From an uncultured Mollicutes bacterium (GTDB lineage: Bacteria; Bacillota_I; Bacilli_A; RFN20; CAG-826): 6,577 bases of DNA. Within the stretch, counting starts at the first letter, position 1; the number at the start of each line of letters is the position of its first letter. The stretch lies in contig URTN01000046.1 of the NCBI GenBank assembly GCA_900550795.1, positions 1 through 6,577 of the forward strand, in the 5' to 3' direction. Positions 6,290 to 6,577 of this stretch are shown in pieces. Below the pieces are notes generated by a model. That model searched no databases. It saw nothing but the letters and a program-made list of their open reading frames with translations, and was not told the DNA's origin. Made by a program: the position numbers and the translations under genes.

Positions 6290-6297
6290 AAGGAGGT
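6290..6297 (+). promoter_or_regulatory. Consensus Shine-Dalgarno of the ATPase gene
   Basis: AAGGAGGT is a perfect anti-16S match, 5 nt ahead of ATG 6303. It is much stronger than the ribosome-binding sites of the three lipoprotein genes and fixes the ATPase start. Confidence 0.85.
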
Positions 6298-6302
6298 TCC
6301 AT

Positions 6303-6577
6303 ATGGATTTCTATAGAAAGATTTACGATAAGTTGGTTGATTGGAAAAATACTTCAAATGGCAAAAACGCCTTATTGATCGAGGGAGCTAGACGTATTGG
6401 GAAATCAACAATTGCCGAAACATTTGGCAAAAATAACTATAAATCATATATCCTCATAGATTTCCGTGTAGCATCAAAAACTATTAGGGATAATTTTAAT
6501 GAGAATCTCTTGCCTAATAGAATGAATGATTTTTTTAACATTATCAAAACCGAATATGGGAAAGAATTATATTTTAG
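6303..6577 (+). CDS. AAA_14-type ATPase (DUF4143 family), N-terminal fragment
   Basis: The first 91 residues of a P-loop ATPase are present; the gene runs off the window. The N-terminus Y-R-K-I-Y-D-K-L-V-D-W-K is the standard opening of the AAA_14/DUF4143 family. It is followed by L-L-I-E-G-A-R-R-I-G-K-S-T with the Walker A motif G-A-R-R-I-G-K-S-T at 28-36. The Y-I-L-I-D-F segment (49-54) is the next core strand. Walker B, sensor motifs and the expected C-terminal DUF4143 domain lie beyond the edge. Complete members are usually 400-500 residues, are often multi-copy in Firmicutes, Bacteroidetes and archaea, and have no settled biological role. The gene has its own strong ribosome-binding site, lies downstream of a terminator, and is preceded by a 34-bp repeat array, so it is probably an independent transcription unit unrelated to the lipoprotein operon. 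Confidence 0.9.
   Translation, partial: MDFYRKIYDKLVDWKNTSNGKNALLIEGARRIGKSTIAETFGKNNYKSYILIDFRVASKTIRDNFNENLLPNRMNDFFNIIKTEYGKELYF

Noticed and set aside
1..6577. Code 4 (UGA as Trp) mollicute
   Set aside because: The Trp codons checked are TGG and no TGA is read in frame in any called gene.

Overview
This window comes from an AT-rich, low-GC Gram-positive-type bacterium. The codon usage, strong Shine-Dalgarno sequences, lipobox signal peptides ending in L-x-S-C-G or L-T-A-C, and BspA-type leucine-rich repeats fit gut-associated Bacilli (Erysipelotrichia or RF39-like lineages). The exact taxon cannot be fixed from this sequence. Every tryptophan codon I checked is TGG, all four visible genes that end here stop at TAA, and no in-frame TGA is read through. 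This argues against the Mycoplasma/Spiroplasma code 4.

Layout, all on the + strand. (1) 1-262: the 3' end of a GNAT acetyltransferase. (2) 263-510: an AT-rich intergenic region with two inverted repeats and a TATAAT box just upstream of the next gene. (3) 511-6075: three tightly packed genes for predicted secreted lipoproteins. The gaps are 17 nt and 1 nt, and a two-tier hairpin terminator follows at 6082-6120, so this is most likely one transcription unit. (4) 6121-6302: an intergenic region with a tandem 34-bp direct repeat, two full copies and one shortened copy. (5) 6303-6577: the 5' end of an AAA_14-type ATPase gene that runs off the window.

The three lipoproteins differ in length and C-terminal domain but share a plan: an N-terminal lipid anchor, a spacer or InlB-type beta (B-repeat) modules, then a distinct outer domain. 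The first has a Ser/Thr/Glu stalk, two divergent InlB-type repeats and an unassigned C-terminal domain. The second has a duplicated Gly/Asp-rich module, two classical InlB B-repeats and about 26 BspA-type LRRs. The third has one B-repeat and a Tyr-rich unassigned domain. The simplest reading is a cell-surface adhesion or host/matrix-interaction operon in which the proteins are displayed from the membrane. That function is inferred from domain families, not shown by the sequence.

The least explained parts are the two unassigned C-terminal domains, the higher-order spacing of the LRR array, and the 34-bp repeats in front of the ATPase, which are open in all three forward frames and contain a 38-codon hydrophobic ORF.
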